From: Pseudomonadota bacterium
Lineage (GTDB): Bacteria; Myxococcota_A; Polyangia; Polyangiales; Polyangiaceae
Reading direction: 5' to 3'
Assembly (NCBI GenBank): GCA_023431345.1
Contig: JAEYWK010000274.1
Coordinates: forward strand, 1-24,019
Length of the DNA stretch: 24,019 bases
Every line of letters starts with the position of its first letter. The first letter of the stretch is position 1. Shown one piece after another: positions 8,254 to 15,665 of this stretch. The position numbers and the translations under genes are program-made. The notes under the pieces are model-generated. The model was given only the letters and a program-made list of their open reading frames with translations. It did no database searches and had not been told where the DNA came from.

Positions 8254-8897
8254 GCCTCCAGGTAGACGAGGTGACGGGGCTGCCCGGCGATGGAGAGCGC
8301 GGCTCGTTCATCCTCGGCGGTAATTTCGGCGGGATTATCCATCCGATACAGCACGAGGCGCCCCTGCTCTTGCAGTGCGAGCAGCGCGCGATCGAGCGAC
8401 TCGCGGCTCGCCGTGAGCTTGCGACGCAGCTCGCTGAGCCGTACGCGTCGCTTGATCTGCCCTTCGGCGAGCGCCAGGCAAGCCTCGCGGATTCGCCCTT
8501 CATCAGTCGCCGTCGGCAGGGCGACGCCCTCGCGGGGCGGGCGAGGCGCGTCCGACGATTCTCCGGTAATGAACTCCGCGAGGGCGTGCTCGTGCGTCTG
8601 CAGCGAGCGCTGCACTTTGGCGAGCACCAAGCTGAGCACGCGAGCCGCTCGCGGTGTTTTCGGCAGCGGGCCCGAGAGGTGCGTCGCTGCGAAGTCCCAG
8701 GCGTCGTCGTCGAGCACCAGGCGCTTGCCGCCCTTGCGAGCTTCGACACGGACGACGCGAGCGTCTTCGAGCACCCGACGTGCAGGCGCTTTGATGGTGA
8801 GCTTCTTGAGTGGAGGCTGACGTTCGTCGTCGGTTTCGCCGAACAGCATGGATAGGACGAGAAACGTTTGCTCGGGGGTGGGTTGCAGCTTCTTCAT
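8250..8897 (-). CDS. Protein with two probable winged-helix domains, middle gene of the nuclease/ATPase module
   Basis: This 215-residue protein belongs to no family I recognise. Its first about 75 residues read as a winged helix (PTPEQTFLVLSMLF, then KAPARRVLEDARVVRVEARK with a strand pair KRLVLDDDAW). The C-terminal about 80 residues read as a second one (RIREACLALAEGQIKRRVRL, then LRRKLTASRESLDRALLALQ, then a wing GRLVLYRMDNPAEITAED). An acidic, Pro-rich linker joins them. No enzyme motif is visible, so it may bind DNA or bridge the nuclease and the ATPase. It overlaps both neighbours by 4 bp (ATGA at 8894-8897 and 8250-8253), implying coupled translation and fixed stoichiometry. Fold assignment is by eye. 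Confidence 0.75.
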   Translation of the reverse strand: MKKLQPTPEQTFLVLSMLFGETDDERQPPLKKLTIKAPARRVLEDARVVRVEARKGGKRLVLDDDAWDFAATHLSGPLPKTPRAARVLSLVLAKVQRSLQTHEHALAEFITGESSDAPRPPREGVALPTATDEGRIREACLALAEGQIKRRVRLSELRRKLTASRESLDRALLALQEQGRLVLYRMDNPAEITAEDERAALSIAGQPRHLVYLEA

Positions 8898-9979
8898 AGG
8901 CTTCTCTCGCTCAGGTAGCGCACGGCTTCGCGAATCTTGTCGATGACCCAGTCGGTGTTCTCGATGACGTTGCCGTTCGTAAAACGAACGACGGTGTAGC
9001 CCGACAGCAGCAGCTCCAGGTCGCGGCGCCGATCGGCGGAGAATTTCTGCGGCTTGCGATGCTCGTCGCCATCAATCTCGATGACGAGCTTCCCGGACTC
9101 CCAGAGTAGGTCGACGTTCGGATTGCTCCCGAATCGAGTCCGTACGTGCTGGTTGAACCCGAACAGCGGCGCGAGCCGCTCGTCACCCTTCAGTTGTGAC
9201 GAGAGCAGCTGCTCCGCCTCGCTTCGCTTCGCAGGTTGCCCTGCGAGCGGAGACACGCTGAGCGTCGGCGCGGCGTTCGTCGGCGCCGACGCGACGGCGA
9301 GTGGGGAGTCATTTCGCGCCGAGGGCTGGGCGCCGAGCAGCCTGTCGGCGAATATGCAAGCGTCGTAGGTGACGTGGTCGAGCGCCTCGTGTCCGCTCAA
9401 GGCACTCGGCAGAACCAGCGCGACGCGGCAGCGCGCGTTTGCGGCGAGCCACTCCGCGCCTTGAGCCAAGGAGCGTAGGGCTTCCTTGCTCGTCGGCGTA
9501 TGGCTCACGGCGATGAAGACCACCAGGCGCTGCGGCTCGATTGCCAGGGCGAATTGTCGAGCCTGCTCGGCGCGCGCGAGCTTGCCCAAAGTCGGGGGGC
9601 GCCCCTCGTGACAGGCGCTCAAGATCCGCCGGCAGGCCGCGCTGTCTACGTCGGGGACGCTCCGCGTGATCGCGTGGGCCTCACTTTCAACGACGCTCTG
9701 CGACCATCGGCCTGGCTGCGTCTGCTGTGAAGCCCCGTACAGCCCCGGAAAGCACTCCGAGGTGGCGTTCGCCAGCGCCGACACCAGTAAGCCGAGCTCG
9801 TTCGCCAGTGGAGGCACCTCTTGCCACGTGAGCGAAACCACGCGCAGAGGCGCCGGCCGCGAGGTCGCCGCCTCACACAACACGCTCAACGTGTCGACCA
9901 CGTCGGAGGCGAACACGCAGCCTGCCCGCCCTGCGCCCAGCGCCTCCAGCCACCGGCCGAGATCTGCCTCCGTCTTCAT
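8894..9979 (-). CDS. DUF559/PD-(D/E)XK nuclease-like protein with unknown N-terminal domain
   Basis: In this 361-residue protein, residues about 251-358 match the DUF559/Vsr-like endonuclease fold. KRSEAEQLL carries the helix Glu (E254 or E256), NVDLLW gives D290, and LVIEIDGDEH gives E301, D303 and H307. Then come a DRRRDLELLLSGY helix and VVRFTNGNVI, the usual closing strand. All expected catalytic positions are present, so an active metal-dependent DNase is plausible. Residues 1-215 are unfamiliar. Alternating hydrophobic strands (LRVVSL, RLVVFIAV, CRVALVLP) separated by helices suggest a Rossmann or degenerate P-loop NTPase fold with no Walker A. It is the first gene of the three-gene set, starting 36 bp below a possible 49-residue ORF. 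The ribosome binding site is weak. Nuclease family call good; target unknown. Confidence 0.82.
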   Translation of the reverse strand: MKTEADLGRWLEALGAGRAGCVFASDVVDTLSVLCEAATSRPAPLRVVSLTWQEVPPLANELGLLVSALANATSECFPGLYGASQQTQPGRWSQSVVESEAHAITRSVPDVDSAACRRILSACHEGRPPTLGKLARAEQARQFALAIEPQRLVVFIAVSHTPTSKEALRSLAQGAEWLAANARCRVALVLPSALSGHEALDHVTYDACIFADRLLGAQPSARNDSPLAVASAPTNAAPTLSVSPLAGQPAKRSEAEQLLSSQLKGDERLAPLFGFNQHVRTRFGSNPNVDLLWESGKLVIEIDGDEHRKPQKFSADRRRDLELLLSGYTVVRFTNGNVIENTDWVIDKIREAVRYLSERSL

Positions 9980-10015
9980 CTCATGGTCCGTCGAAACGGC
10001 CCATGATGCGCCAGG

Positions 10016-10165
10016 TCATTCGCGACGTGAAGAGCCGAGCGCCCGGCGCACGTGCGACAGCTCGTCGGGAGCGCACGTCAGGCGATCGGGCATCACCCAA
10101 ACATGCGAGCCCTGACAGTCGCTCTTGTTAAAACTCACATGATCGCGAGAGAGGAGGCGAGTCAT
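10016..10165 (-). CDS. Possible 49-residue small protein coupled to the secreted protein gene
   Basis: This short ORF begins with ATG at 10165 inside the ATGA that ends the upstream secreted-protein gene, with AGGAGA immediately before the ATG; the spacing is on the short side. It runs 49 codons to TGA at 10016, 36 bp before the nuclease gene. The product has two Cys and a segment HVWVMPDRLTCAPDELSHVR that reads like real protein. Third-position GC is about 69 percent overall and much higher in its second half. No family is recognised. It could instead be untranslated leader of the nuclease operon, whose promoter must lie here or further upstream. Confidence 0.35.
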   Translation of the reverse strand: MTRLLSRDHVSFNKSDCQGSHVWVMPDRLTCAPDELSHVRRALGSSRRE

Positions 10166-10497
10166 GTCTCCTGGTGCGCTTCGCGATACGCTTGCACCAT
10201 CTCCTTCGTTACATCCTTTGGATAGCAGAGCGGCGACTCCCCGCCGGGCCGGCTGTAGGCGCTTCGGCGGCCGCAGCTCCTCCCCCGCGCATCCGTGTTG
10301 TAGGGGCACGGACAGTTTCCGGCGTATCCCGCGATGGATTCGTCGATCAAGAGCTGCTTGATTTGCGCGTCGGTGAGCCGCTTCGGAGGCTTTTCCGCGT
10401 GGGGCGCCCCCTCTTTCCGGGGTGACGCGCCGTCGACCGACGCGGAGCCCGTCGAGGTGCACAGCAGCAATCCGAGCAGGAGCATGAGTGCGCGCAT
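10162..10497 (-). CDS. Small secreted Cys-rich protein with CPCPYNTD...SAYSRPGG motif
   Basis: A start at 10497 gives 111 residues with a clear Sec signal peptide (MRALMLLLGLLLCTSTGSA, cleavage about residue 19). In-frame ATGs at 10527 and 10539 would only add a polar extension. The mature protein has a charged linker, then RLTDAQIKQLLIDESIAGY, then a compact Cys module: C62 and C64 in GNCPCPYNTD, C75 in RGRSCGRRSAYSRPGG and C91 in PLCYPKDV. This module is a conserved small-protein signature I recognise from uncharacterised exported proteobacterial proteins. Its function is unknown; two disulfides are likely. The preceding lipoprotein gene ends 72 bp upstream on the same strand. No clear Shine-Dalgarno sequence is visible. 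Confidence 0.72.
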   Translation of the reverse strand: MRALMLLLGLLLCTSTGSASVDGASPRKEGAPHAEKPPKRLTDAQIKQLLIDESIAGYAGNCPCPYNTDARGRSCGRRSAYSRPGGESPLCYPKDVTKEMVQAYREAHQET

Positions 10498-10569
10498 CGA
10501 GCCAGAATACGAAGTCGTCTCCGGCATGCCTAGACGCATGTTTGGGTGAGCCTGGGCCGACCGAAGCGT

Positions 10570-11001
10570 TCAGCGGCAGCGCAGCTCGAAGGTATAGCTT
10601 GCGTAGGCCTTGTTGGCGCCGTATTCGGCCATGGCCACGATGGCCGCGGTGGCTCCGGCGTCGACCTTTTGGGCGGTGAAGGGGGCGGTGCTTTCGTACT
10701 CGGCGCCGTCTGCCGTGGTGACGACGAAATCGATCAGGATTGGCTTCGAGCCGGCCTGGATGTCGTACGCCTTGGTCGACGTGTTCTTGGCGTCGAAGTC
10801 GAGCAGGACGGTATTGAAGCTCGCGGCGTCGGTCAGCTTGGTTTCGGTGAGTTGCATCGAGCTCGCGAGACAGCCGGCGTCGGTGCCGGCGTTGCTGGTG
10901 CCACCTGCGCCTTCCTTGGGGGTCGAGTCGTCCGAGCCGCAGCCGATGGCGCCGAGCGCGAGGAGCAGTAGGTAAGGGCCCGCGAAGCGTAGTAGCGTCA
11001 T
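10570..11001 (-). CDS. Small predicted lipoprotein with Ig-like (DUF4352-like) domain
   Basis: This is a 143-residue protein with a lipoprotein signal, MTLLRFAGPYLLLLALGAIGC. AIGC is a canonical lipobox with Cys21 lipidated, followed by an acidic GSDDST. ATG 11001 is chosen because the signal peptide starts there; longer in-frame ATGs up to 11148 add a non-signal basic stretch. After a short Gly/Thr linker, residues about 45-143 form an all-beta domain of about 100 residues. It contains LLDFDAKNTSTKAYDI and alternating strands, resembling DUF4352-type extracellular Ig folds. Cys are present near each end (ELRCR at the C-terminus), suggesting one disulfide. No enzymatic motif. Its upstream region is shared with the divergent DUF7151 lipoprotein gene. 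Confidence 0.75.
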   Translation of the reverse strand: MTLLRFAGPYLLLLALGAIGCGSDDSTPKEGAGGTSNAGTDAGCLASSMQLTETKLTDAASFNTVLLDFDAKNTSTKAYDIQAGSKPILIDFVVTTADGAEYESTAPFTAQKVDAGATAAIVAMAEYGANKAYASYTFELRCR

Positions 11002-11048
11002 GGTCTTGAAGTCCTGGGGGTTCCTGCCGGTACGGCGGTCAATGAGCG

Positions 11049-11064
11049 GTTCTAGAGCTAGAAC
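11049..11064. promoter_or_regulatory. Perfect CTAG-containing dyad in the divergent lipoprotein promoter region
   Basis: GTTCTAG AG CTAGAAC is a perfect 7-bp inverted repeat with a 2-bp centre. It lies 48-63 bp upstream of the lipoprotein start at 11001 and about 180 bp upstream of the start at 11245. It carries two CTAG words, a tetranucleotide usually scarce in bacteria, in an otherwise GC-rich region. An operator for a dimeric repressor or activator is the likely reading. A TTGACG at 11083-11088 could be a -35 element but has no matching -10. Nothing else is visible in 11002-11244. Confidence 0.5.
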
Positions 11065-11244
11065 ACGCGAGCCTGCGCCGCGTTGACGAAATTGTCGGTT
11101 GGTTCGTGGGTCAGTCTGCATCGGCGGAAAGCTCCCCTCGGTACCCACACATTTACTCGGATCGCTTAAGTTACCGGCGGACGGCGCGTTTCTCTCGACT
11201 GAGCTCGACGCACGGCGCGTCGCTCAAGACGAAGGGGCACCTCC

Positions 11245-12879
11245 ATGCGCAGCGTTCGGTACAGCACGGTCGGCATCGTAGTTCTCGTAGGTTGGATTTC
11301 TGGTTGTGACTCGGATGGCCCGGCGCCAGGCACAACGGTGCTCCTCGAGACGGCGAGTGAAGGGAAAGGCAAGAACTGCGAGTTTGGGGGCCAGCGCATC
11401 GATCACGGCCTCGACGCCGATCGGGACGGCGAGCTCTCCCAGGATGAGGTCAACGGCACCATCTACGCTTGCAACGGTGCGTCGGGCGACGATGGCGCTG
11501 CGGGAGAGGACGGCGCCCCTGGCAAGAACGGCGCGCGCGGCGAGGACGGCGAGGACGGCATCATCGGCAAGGACGGTGGCACCTCCCTCGTCGAAGTCGA
11601 AGACGAGAGCGCCGGCGAGAACTGCGCGAGTGGTGGCAAGCACGTGACGATCGGCATCGACGCCGACGCCGACGGTGCTCTGGCTGAAGGTGAAGTGACC
11701 TCGAGCTTCTTCCTCTGCAACGGCGACGATGGCGCTCCCGGCATCCAGACGCTCGTGCGCACTGCCGCCGTCGAGCCGGGCGAGCGCTGCGTTCAGGGCG
11801 GCCAGCGCACGCTCTTCGGCGCGGATCTCGACCGCGACGGTGAGCTCCACGAGAACGAGGTCGAGGGCGAGAGCGTCGTCTGTAACGGCGTCGACGGGCT
11901 CGTGGGCTTGAAGACTCTCGTCCGGGTCAGCGCCTCGGAACCGAGCGAAGCTTGTCCCGCAGGTGGTCAGATCTTCGAGACGGGTATCGACACCGACCGG
12001 AGCGACGCGCTCTCTGAGGCGGAGGTCCTCTCGAGCACCGAGGTTTGTAACGGCCAAGAAGGGCTCGCGAGCCTCGTGAGCATCACGGCGGAAGCGGCCG
12101 GCGCGAACTGCGCGGCCGGCGGCAGCCGCGTTCAGTTCGGAATCGACGCCGACCGCAGCGGCGCCCTTCAGGAAGCGGAGATCGAGGGTACCCGATTCGT
12201 CTGCAACGGCACCAACGGCAGCGATGGCTTCAGCACTTTGGTCAAGCGAACGGCGGAACCGGCAGGAGTGAACTGCGCGCAGGGCGGCCAGCTGCTGCAG
12301 ATCGGCCTCGACAACGGCGATGGCAGCGGCACACCCCGCAACGGCGCCATCGAAGCTGGTGAAATCGACTCGTCTGCCTACCTTTGCAACGGCGCCGACG
12401 GCGCCGACGGCGCCGATGGCGAGGATGGCAAGCACGGCTCAGGCGGCGTCGGCGTCCAGGACGGCAATGGCGCTCACATCGGGCGTGTCCTCAGCTTGGG
12501 TGGGGACATGATGAGCAACTACTCGTTTTTGACGGAAACCGGGCACGCTTACTCGATATATTATTACGACCTGCTTCCCATGCAGCAAACCTTCTATTAC
12601 GCGAATAACGATTGTACCGGCGCGGCCTACACCTACAGCTCTGTCGGCTGGGGCTGGAGCGGCTCTATTGGGAAGTTCGCCGCGTATCTGAGAAATCAGG
12701 GGTGGATGGTATCGGTACCCAACAGTACGGCAACGGTCAGCTACGCGTCGTACCGGTCCGACGCGAATGACACTTGCTATGCCTACGCGGGGTCAGCGGC
12801 GCTGACTGAGGTCGTCCCTACCACGGCGCAAGCGCTCGGGCTCCCAGACACGTTCGTCGCGCCTCTCACGTTCCTTTAA
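11245..12879 (+). CDS. DUF7151-repeat lipoprotein with collagen-like segment and distinct C-terminal domain
   Basis: This is a 544-residue predicted lipoprotein (signal to Cys21 in VGWISGC). It carries six tandem repeats of about 50 residues. Each has a conserved C...GG...G-D-x-D-x-D-G-x-L...E...CNG plan, where the DxDxDG loop resembles an EF-hand calcium site and two Cys (for example C45 and C76) may form a disulfide. Repeats begin near 30, 113, 167, 223, 275 and 329. Repeat 4 has degenerated (DTDRSDAL) and repeat 6 has an insertion (DNGDGSGTPRNGAIE). A Gly-X-Y collagen-like stretch follows repeat 1 (79-111) and a GAD/GED run follows repeat 6 (382-402). The C-terminal about 130 residues are Tyr-rich and unrelated. 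AGGGG precedes the ATG. Probably an outer-surface, calcium-binding structural or adhesive protein; the role is inferred. Confidence 0.85.
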   Translation: MRSVRYSTVGIVVLVGWISGCDSDGPAPGTTVLLETASEGKGKNCEFGGQRIDHGLDADRDGELSQDEVNGTIYACNGASGDDGAAGEDGAPGKNGARGEDGEDGIIGKDGGTSLVEVEDESAGENCASGGKHVTIGIDADADGALAEGEVTSSFFLCNGDDGAPGIQTLVRTAAVEPGERCVQGGQRTLFGADLDRDGELHENEVEGESVVCNGVDGLVGLKTLVRVSASEPSEACPAGGQIFETGIDTDRSDALSEAEVLSSTEVCNGQEGLASLVSITAEAAGANCAAGGSRVQFGIDADRSGALQEAEIEGTRFVCNGTNGSDGFSTLVKRTAEPAGVNCAQGGQLLQIGLDNGDGSGTPRNGAIEAGEIDSSAYLCNGADGADGADGEDGKHGSGGVGVQDGNGAHIGRVLSLGGDMMSNYSFLTETGHAYSIYYYDLLPMQQTFYYANNDCTGAAYTYSSVGWGWSGSIGKFAAYLRNQGWMVSVPNSTATVSYASYRSDANDTCYAYAGSAALTEVVPTTAQALGLPDTFVAPLTFL

Positions 12880-12905
12880 TCCGGCGCGAGGTCTCGCGTC
12901 TTCCA

Positions 12906-12940
12906 AGAGCCCGCTGCGACTCCCATCGCTGGCGGGCTCT
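12906..12940. terminator. Hairpin between convergent genes, probable bidirectional terminator
   Basis: AGAGCCCGC (12906-12914) and GCGGGCTCT (12932-12940) form a perfect 9-bp stem with a 17-base loop. It lies in the 99-bp gap between the DUF7151 lipoprotein stop and the converging glycosidase stop. Confidence 0.68.
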
Positions 12941-12978
12941 CTCACGTGCGCTCAGGCTCGTTGGCCTTCGTCGGCCCG

Positions 12979-15603
12979 TCAGTAGCGCACGGTCACGATC
13001 GAGTGCTTGGGTACCAGGATAGTGGCGCCGCTTTCGACGGCGCGGCGCGCGCTCACGGGGCCGGTGGATGGGTGAGACTTGCCGGTGGCCTCGCTGCCGA
13101 CTAGCCCTCCGGAGGTAGCGGCGGTGAGCACCGACAGCGTCGCGTCGCCGTCCAGCCCAGGTATCGCCAGCGTGGTTTGGTAGTCGGTCTCCGGGCTCTT
13201 GTTGACGAGCACGAGCGCGTGCTTCCCGTCTGGGCGCTTCGACACCCAGGCGGCGAGGTTCTCGCGGTCGGTTCTGGCGCTGAGCAGCGTTCCCTCGAGC
13301 GTGCCCGCCAGCATCGAGAAGGCCCAGTAGCTGGGGCGCCGGTAGTTGAAGCCCTGTGGATCGCTCGACGGCGCGAGCAAGCCGTAGTCGCCCAACCGCT
13401 TGTCTCGCCCGTTGTACAGCGCCCAGACATTGGCGATCTGAATCGGCGATTCGGCGAGGTGACCTAGGTAGTCCGCGATGAACAGCGCGCTGACGTGCTG
13501 CAAGATCTGCGGCCCCGGGTTGGCGTCGACCGAGTTCCACTCCGAGAGCCAGATTTCGTACTTCCTTCCTGGCGTGCCCAGCTCAGCCACTTGCTTTCGC
13601 ACGTCGCGCATCAGCGCGCCTGCTTCGGAAGACGTCGCGAGCAACCCTTCGTCGTTCTCGGAGCCAGCAGCCTGAGCGTAGTGGTGGACGCTGACCGCAT
13701 CGACCACGTCGGCTGCCTCCTTGAACACGGCCCGATTCCAAGGCCCTCCCAGCATCCAGACCGCGCTCACCTTGATGCTCGGATCGACGGCCTTCATGGC
13801 TTTGATGAACTGGCGTACCGCCTTGCCGTAGGCCACGCCGCCGTCTTTGCCCCACTTGGCGTAGTGGTGGTGCCAGCTGCCGTAGATCTCGTTGCCGATC
13901 TCCCACCGCTGCACCTTCGTCCCTTTGCGGACTTGGTTCACGTACCGCACCCACTCCGCCGCGAGCTCGGGCGTGCCGTCCCCCACGTTGGCGGTAAACA
14001 TGGGGGTGCAGCGCTGGCTCGCGCACCAGTCCAAGAACTCGTCGGTGTCGACGTTTGCGTCCTTCGCCCGCAGCGTCTTACGCCAGTCTTCTTCATCCGA
14101 CAGTAGGCCGCCGGGGTAGCGGACCACGCCCAGGTTGAGCGCCTTGGCGAGCGGGCGTGAGGGCTCGTCGAGCAGCTCCGGTGCCCAGCGGCCGACGTTG
14201 ACGCCGTAGATGTCGGGAATTCGTTGGACCGGCTTGCTCAGATCTGCCGTGAGCTTCGCCGCCAGCACCGCGGGCGCCTTCACCTTGACGAGCTGGCGCT
14301 GGTTCGTGAGCGTCACGCTGGCGAGGTACATCGTGCCGGGCACCTCGCCGCCCGGCTTCACCCCGAGCAGCGTGATCCCGTCGAGATCCAGCTTGTTGTT
14401 CTGCTTGGCTTCCGGCGGCTGAAAATAGGGAAACTTGCTGAAGCTCCGAAACGGGACCAGCACCTGGTGCCAGCCGCGGGTGGCGCCCACGCGGCTCGTG
14501 AACATCTCGCTGTCACGGTCGTAGATCACGACGTCGAAGGCTTGGTAGGGCTTTTCGGTGTAGAGCCACACCGAGAGCGCGTAGTGCTTGCTCCAATCAC
14601 GCACCATGCCGGGCGCGGCGTCGGGGCGGATGAACGCGTCGTACCAGTCGCCAGGCTTGAAATCGACTTTGAGCGTCTTGCCCCGGACGCCCTGCGGGAT
14701 GGGCTTCGGCGGGGCGCTCACGGCCGCGCTGATGGCCGCCGAAGCTCCGTGCTGGACGCGCCAGGCTGCCGCCCACTTGCTGAAGTCGGTCACGACCGTG
14801 TCGGGCGCATCCGAGCGGAACGCTTGCCAATAAGCGTCGGGATCGACCACGCCCTTGGCGGTCTTGGTCAGCTGAATCTGGTCTAGGTAGAAGATCGTGG
14901 GGGCGCCCGCTTCGACCTTGTTCTCGCCGCGGTTCACGGAGATTCGAAACTCGGTGATCTTGGACCAGTCTAACTTGGCGCCAACCTCGCGCTTTTGGCT
15001 CGCATCCCAGTAGGCGCCGTCGTCGATGAAGGCCTTGAGCGGGATGCGGCACTGCCGCCACTCGCCCTGCTCGACGACGACGTAGGAATCGCCGACGACC
15101 TTGCTCTGCACCTTCTTGGCGCTGCCCTGGTTGTCCATCAGCCCCACCATGAACTTCTTCGCGGCGGGACCGCCCTTGATCCAGAACGTCAGCGTGCCTG
15201 TCTTGCGGTAGGACGAGAGGTCGACGGGCCTGTCGTCGCCGAGCGAGAGGCTCACGCCGGAGTAGTCGTCGCCGAAGTAGGTGGCGAGCACCGCTCGATT
15301 GCCCGCGGTGCTGCTCGGGAGCGCCTTGTTGCGGGTGTTCGCGCCGTAGGCGTAGGTGAACCCGCCACGGGCTCGCGGCACGTCGTCGTCGAAGAAGGTG
15401 GCGAGCACGTCGTCGTCGAGCTTCAGTTGCTGGGGCGTCGGGGCGTCGGTGCTGCGATCGAGCGCGAGCCAGCTGCCGGGCGCGTAATTCGGCGTGGCGG
15501 TGGCGTGCTCGGTTTGCGCAGAGCCTGCCGCGTCGGGCCCGCGCGGCCGGCAATCGAGCAGCGCGACGAGGAGCGGGGCGAGCGTGAGGGGCGAGAGCTT
15601 CAT
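12979..15603 (-). CDS. GH51-like (alpha-L-arabinofuranosidase-type) glycoside hydrolase with two N-terminal CBM-like domains
   Basis: This is an 874-residue exported protein. The start at 15603 is set by the signal sequence MKLSPLTLAPLLVALLDC, where Cys18 could be lipidated although the lipobox is imperfect; reading frame further upstream overlaps the neighbouring gene. Residues about 60-248 and 268-440 are two beta-sandwich domains of CBM11/galactose-binding type, each ending in a strand such as FYLDQIQLT or MYLASVTLT. Residues about 455-770 form a clan GH-A TIM barrel with GH51-like motifs: VRYPGG (494-499), acid/base Glu572 in EIGNE, VSVHHYA (638-643) and nucleophile Glu688 in WLSEWNS. A C-terminal beta-sandwich (about 775-874) completes it. 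It probably cleaves arabinose- or related hemicellulose or pectin linkages at the cell surface. It is last in an apparent operon, 62 bp after the CBM-bearing membrane protein. Exact specificity uncertain. Confidence 0.83.
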   Translation of the reverse strand: MKLSPLTLAPLLVALLDCRPRGPDAAGSAQTEHATATPNYAPGSWLALDRSTDAPTPQQLKLDDDVLATFFDDDVPRARGGFTYAYGANTRNKALPSSTAGNRAVLATYFGDDYSGVSLSLGDDRPVDLSSYRKTGTLTFWIKGGPAAKKFMVGLMDNQGSAKKVQSKVVGDSYVVVEQGEWRQCRIPLKAFIDDGAYWDASQKREVGAKLDWSKITEFRISVNRGENKVEAGAPTIFYLDQIQLTKTAKGVVDPDAYWQAFRSDAPDTVVTDFSKWAAAWRVQHGASAAISAAVSAPPKPIPQGVRGKTLKVDFKPGDWYDAFIRPDAAPGMVRDWSKHYALSVWLYTEKPYQAFDVVIYDRDSEMFTSRVGATRGWHQVLVPFRSFSKFPYFQPPEAKQNNKLDLDGITLLGVKPGGEVPGTMYLASVTLTNQRQLVKVKAPAVLAAKLTADLSKPVQRIPDIYGVNVGRWAPELLDEPSRPLAKALNLGVVRYPGGLLSDEEDWRKTLRAKDANVDTDEFLDWCASQRCTPMFTANVGDGTPELAAEWVRYVNQVRKGTKVQRWEIGNEIYGSWHHHYAKWGKDGGVAYGKAVRQFIKAMKAVDPSIKVSAVWMLGGPWNRAVFKEAADVVDAVSVHHYAQAAGSENDEGLLATSSEAGALMRDVRKQVAELGTPGRKYEIWLSEWNSVDANPGPQILQHVSALFIADYLGHLAESPIQIANVWALYNGRDKRLGDYGLLAPSSDPQGFNYRRPSYWAFSMLAGTLEGTLLSARTDRENLAAWVSKRPDGKHALVLVNKSPETDYQTTLAIPGLDGDATLSVLTAATSGGLVGSEATGKSHPSTGPVSARRAVESGATILVPKHSIVTVRY

Positions 15604-15665
15604 CGCTCTCGAGATGGAGCGACCGTGGCAATCGGATCGAGATATCGTATCTGGTGACGCTTCTT

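Noticed and set aside
10166..10462. Longer form of the 49-codon ORF extending through the secreted-protein gene
   Set aside because: The extension is an out-of-frame reading of the secreted protein; only the part from ATG 10165 looks plausible.
11083..11106. TTGACG as a sigma-70 promoter for the DUF7151 lipoprotein gene
   Set aside because: No acceptable -10 hexamer 16-18 bp downstream.
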